From the NCBI GenBank assembly GCA_023437485.1, contig JAEZGB010000094.1, forward strand, positions 1 to 6,408: a stretch of DNA of 6,408 nucleotides. Reading direction: 5' to 3'. Positions 5,624 through 6,408 of this stretch are shown piece after piece. The first letter of the stretch is position 1; the number at the start of each line of letters is the position of its first letter. The translations under genes and the position numbers were made by a program. The notes under the pieces are model-generated. The model was not told where the DNA came from. It saw nothing but the letters and a program-made list of their open reading frames with translations, and did not search any database. The DNA is from Bacteroidota bacterium (lineage in GTDB: Bacteria; Bacteroidota; Bacteroidia; Flavobacteriales; Flavobacteriaceae).

Positions 5624-6408
5624 ATGAATAAATTCTTACGCTTCGCGGTCCTGTTGATGGGGATATACGCGACGGCCCAGATTCCGGCCGGATACTACAA
5701 TAACGCCACGGGAACCGGCTATACGCTCAAGACCCAGTTGCACAACATCATCAAAAACCACACGACAAAGAGCTACAACCAGCTTTACACCTGCTACCAA
5801 TCGTCAGACCGGGATTACTTTTACGAAAACGACGGGACAATCCTTGACATGTATTCGGAGAAGCCGGGTGGCAATGATGCCTACACTTTTTCGGCTACCA
5901 ATACCGGGGACCGGTGCGGAAATTACAACAGCGAAGGCGACTGCTTTAACCGCGAACACTTAATGCCCCAGAGCGTTTTCAATGAGGCTTCGCCGATGGT
6001 ATCGGATCCGCACCACGTGATCCCGACCGACGGAAAGGTTAATGGAATGCGCAGCAATTACCCCTTTGGCATTGTAAACAACCCTACCTGGACCTCGACC
6101 AACGGTTCCAAACTGGGCAACAATTCAACTCCGGGTTATTCGGGAAAAGTATTTGAACCAATTGACGAGTTCAAGGGCGACATTGCGCGTTGTTTGATGT
6201 ACTTTGCCGTGCGTTACCAAAACAACATGGCCAATTACAACCACGGGATGCTCAACGGCACCACCAACCAATCCTTTAGCAATTGGTTCCTGCAGATATT
6301 GCTCACCTGGCACCAGCAGGATCCCGTAAGTGCCAAGGAGATTGCGCGAAACAATGCGATTTACGCTTACCAGAACAACCGCAATCCCTTTATTGACCAT
6401 CCCGAATA
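5624..6408 (+). CDS. Second secreted endonuclease I family protein (3' partial)
   Basis: The frame runs open from the ATG at 5624 to the window end, giving 261 full codons with no stop. Residues 1-18 form a signal peptide with a probable cut after ATA before Gln. Endonuclease I motifs are well kept: FNREHLMPQS with His112 at 108-117, DPHHVIPTDG at 128-137, GMRSN at 141-145 followed by PFG, FKGDIARC at 183-190, WHQQDPVS at 229-236, and RNPFIDHP at 253-260. These include the histidine and asparagine/arginine positions expected for the metal-dependent active site, so the enzyme is probably active. Cysteines at 57, 98, 107 and 190 are mostly absent from the neighbouring nuclease and could form disulfides outside the cell. 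The start is supported by the signal peptide beginning there and by the -7 box upstream. By analogy with the first nuclease, the missing part probably holds a T9SS sorting domain or another C-terminal module, but this cannot be seen. The two genes are tandem paralogues with substantial divergence. Confidence 0.92.
   Translation, partial: MNKFLRFAVLLMGIYATAQIPAGYYNNATGTGYTLKTQLHNIIKNHTTKSYNQLYTCYQSSDRDYFYENDGTILDMYSEKPGGNDAYTFSATNTGDRCGNYNSEGDCFNREHLMPQSVFNEASPMVSDPHHVIPTDGKVNGMRSNYPFGIVNNPTWTSTNGSKLGNNSTPGYSGKVFEPIDEFKGDIARCLMYFAVRYQNNMANYNHGMLNGTTNQSFSNWFLQILLTWHQQDPVSAKEIARNNAIYAYQNNRNPFIDHPE

Noticed and set aside
6125..6400. 91-codon minus-strand frame opposite the second nuclease
   Set aside because: It lies opposite the strongest conserved nuclease motifs and has no initiation signal.
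1..6408. tRNA, rRNA, CRISPR array, insertion sequence or phage attachment site
   Set aside because: Coding genes fill nearly the whole window, and the gaps (93, 53, 3 and 101 bases) hold no cloverleaf, regular spacer array or transposase-type terminal repeats.

Overview
The window reads as chromosomal DNA from a member of the Bacteroidota, most likely the Flavobacteriia. Three things point there. Genes are preceded by the Bacteroidota -7 promoter element TAnnTTTG rather than by Shine-Dalgarno sites. One secreted protein ends in a type IX secretion (T9SS) C-terminal sorting domain, which is confined to that phylum. The first gene encodes a conserved-looking secreted protein of a Bacteroidota style. 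Base composition looks near 50% GC by eye, which is high for Flavobacterium itself, so a higher-GC relative is possible. Species cannot be fixed from this window.

Layout, all genes on the + strand: (1) 1-1128, the 3' part of a gene for a probable envelope or secreted protein with one calcium-loop-like motif, a Tyr/Trp/His-rich middle and a long Ser/Thr/Arg/Pro-rich tail; it ends at a clear intrinsic terminator (1131-1155). (2) 1222-3183, kup, a complete KUP-family potassium uptake protein. (3) 3237-4448, a complete RsmB/NOP2-family RNA cytosine-5 methyltransferase. (4) 4452-5522, a complete secreted endonuclease I family protein with a T9SS sorting domain, starting 3 bases after gene 3. (5) 5624-6408, a second endonuclease I family protein with signal peptide and catalytic motifs, cut off by the window end. 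There is no non-genic stretch longer than 101 bases.

How the parts fit together: kup and the methyltransferase are housekeeping functions with their own promoters. The two nucleases form a tandem pair of diverged paralogues, probably exported to digest extracellular DNA for nutrients or phosphate (inference). The first may be co-transcribed with the methyltransferase and also use a promoter inside it; the second has its own TAnnTTTG box.

The most interesting signals are small: a perfect 10-bp inverted repeat that brackets the -7 box of the methyltransferase promoter and touches its start codon, a near-constant 16-19 nt gap between TAnnTTTG and ATG at three genes, and an 11-bp-period direct repeat over the last promoter. 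I found no RNA gene, CRISPR array, insertion sequence or evident new multi-gene system.
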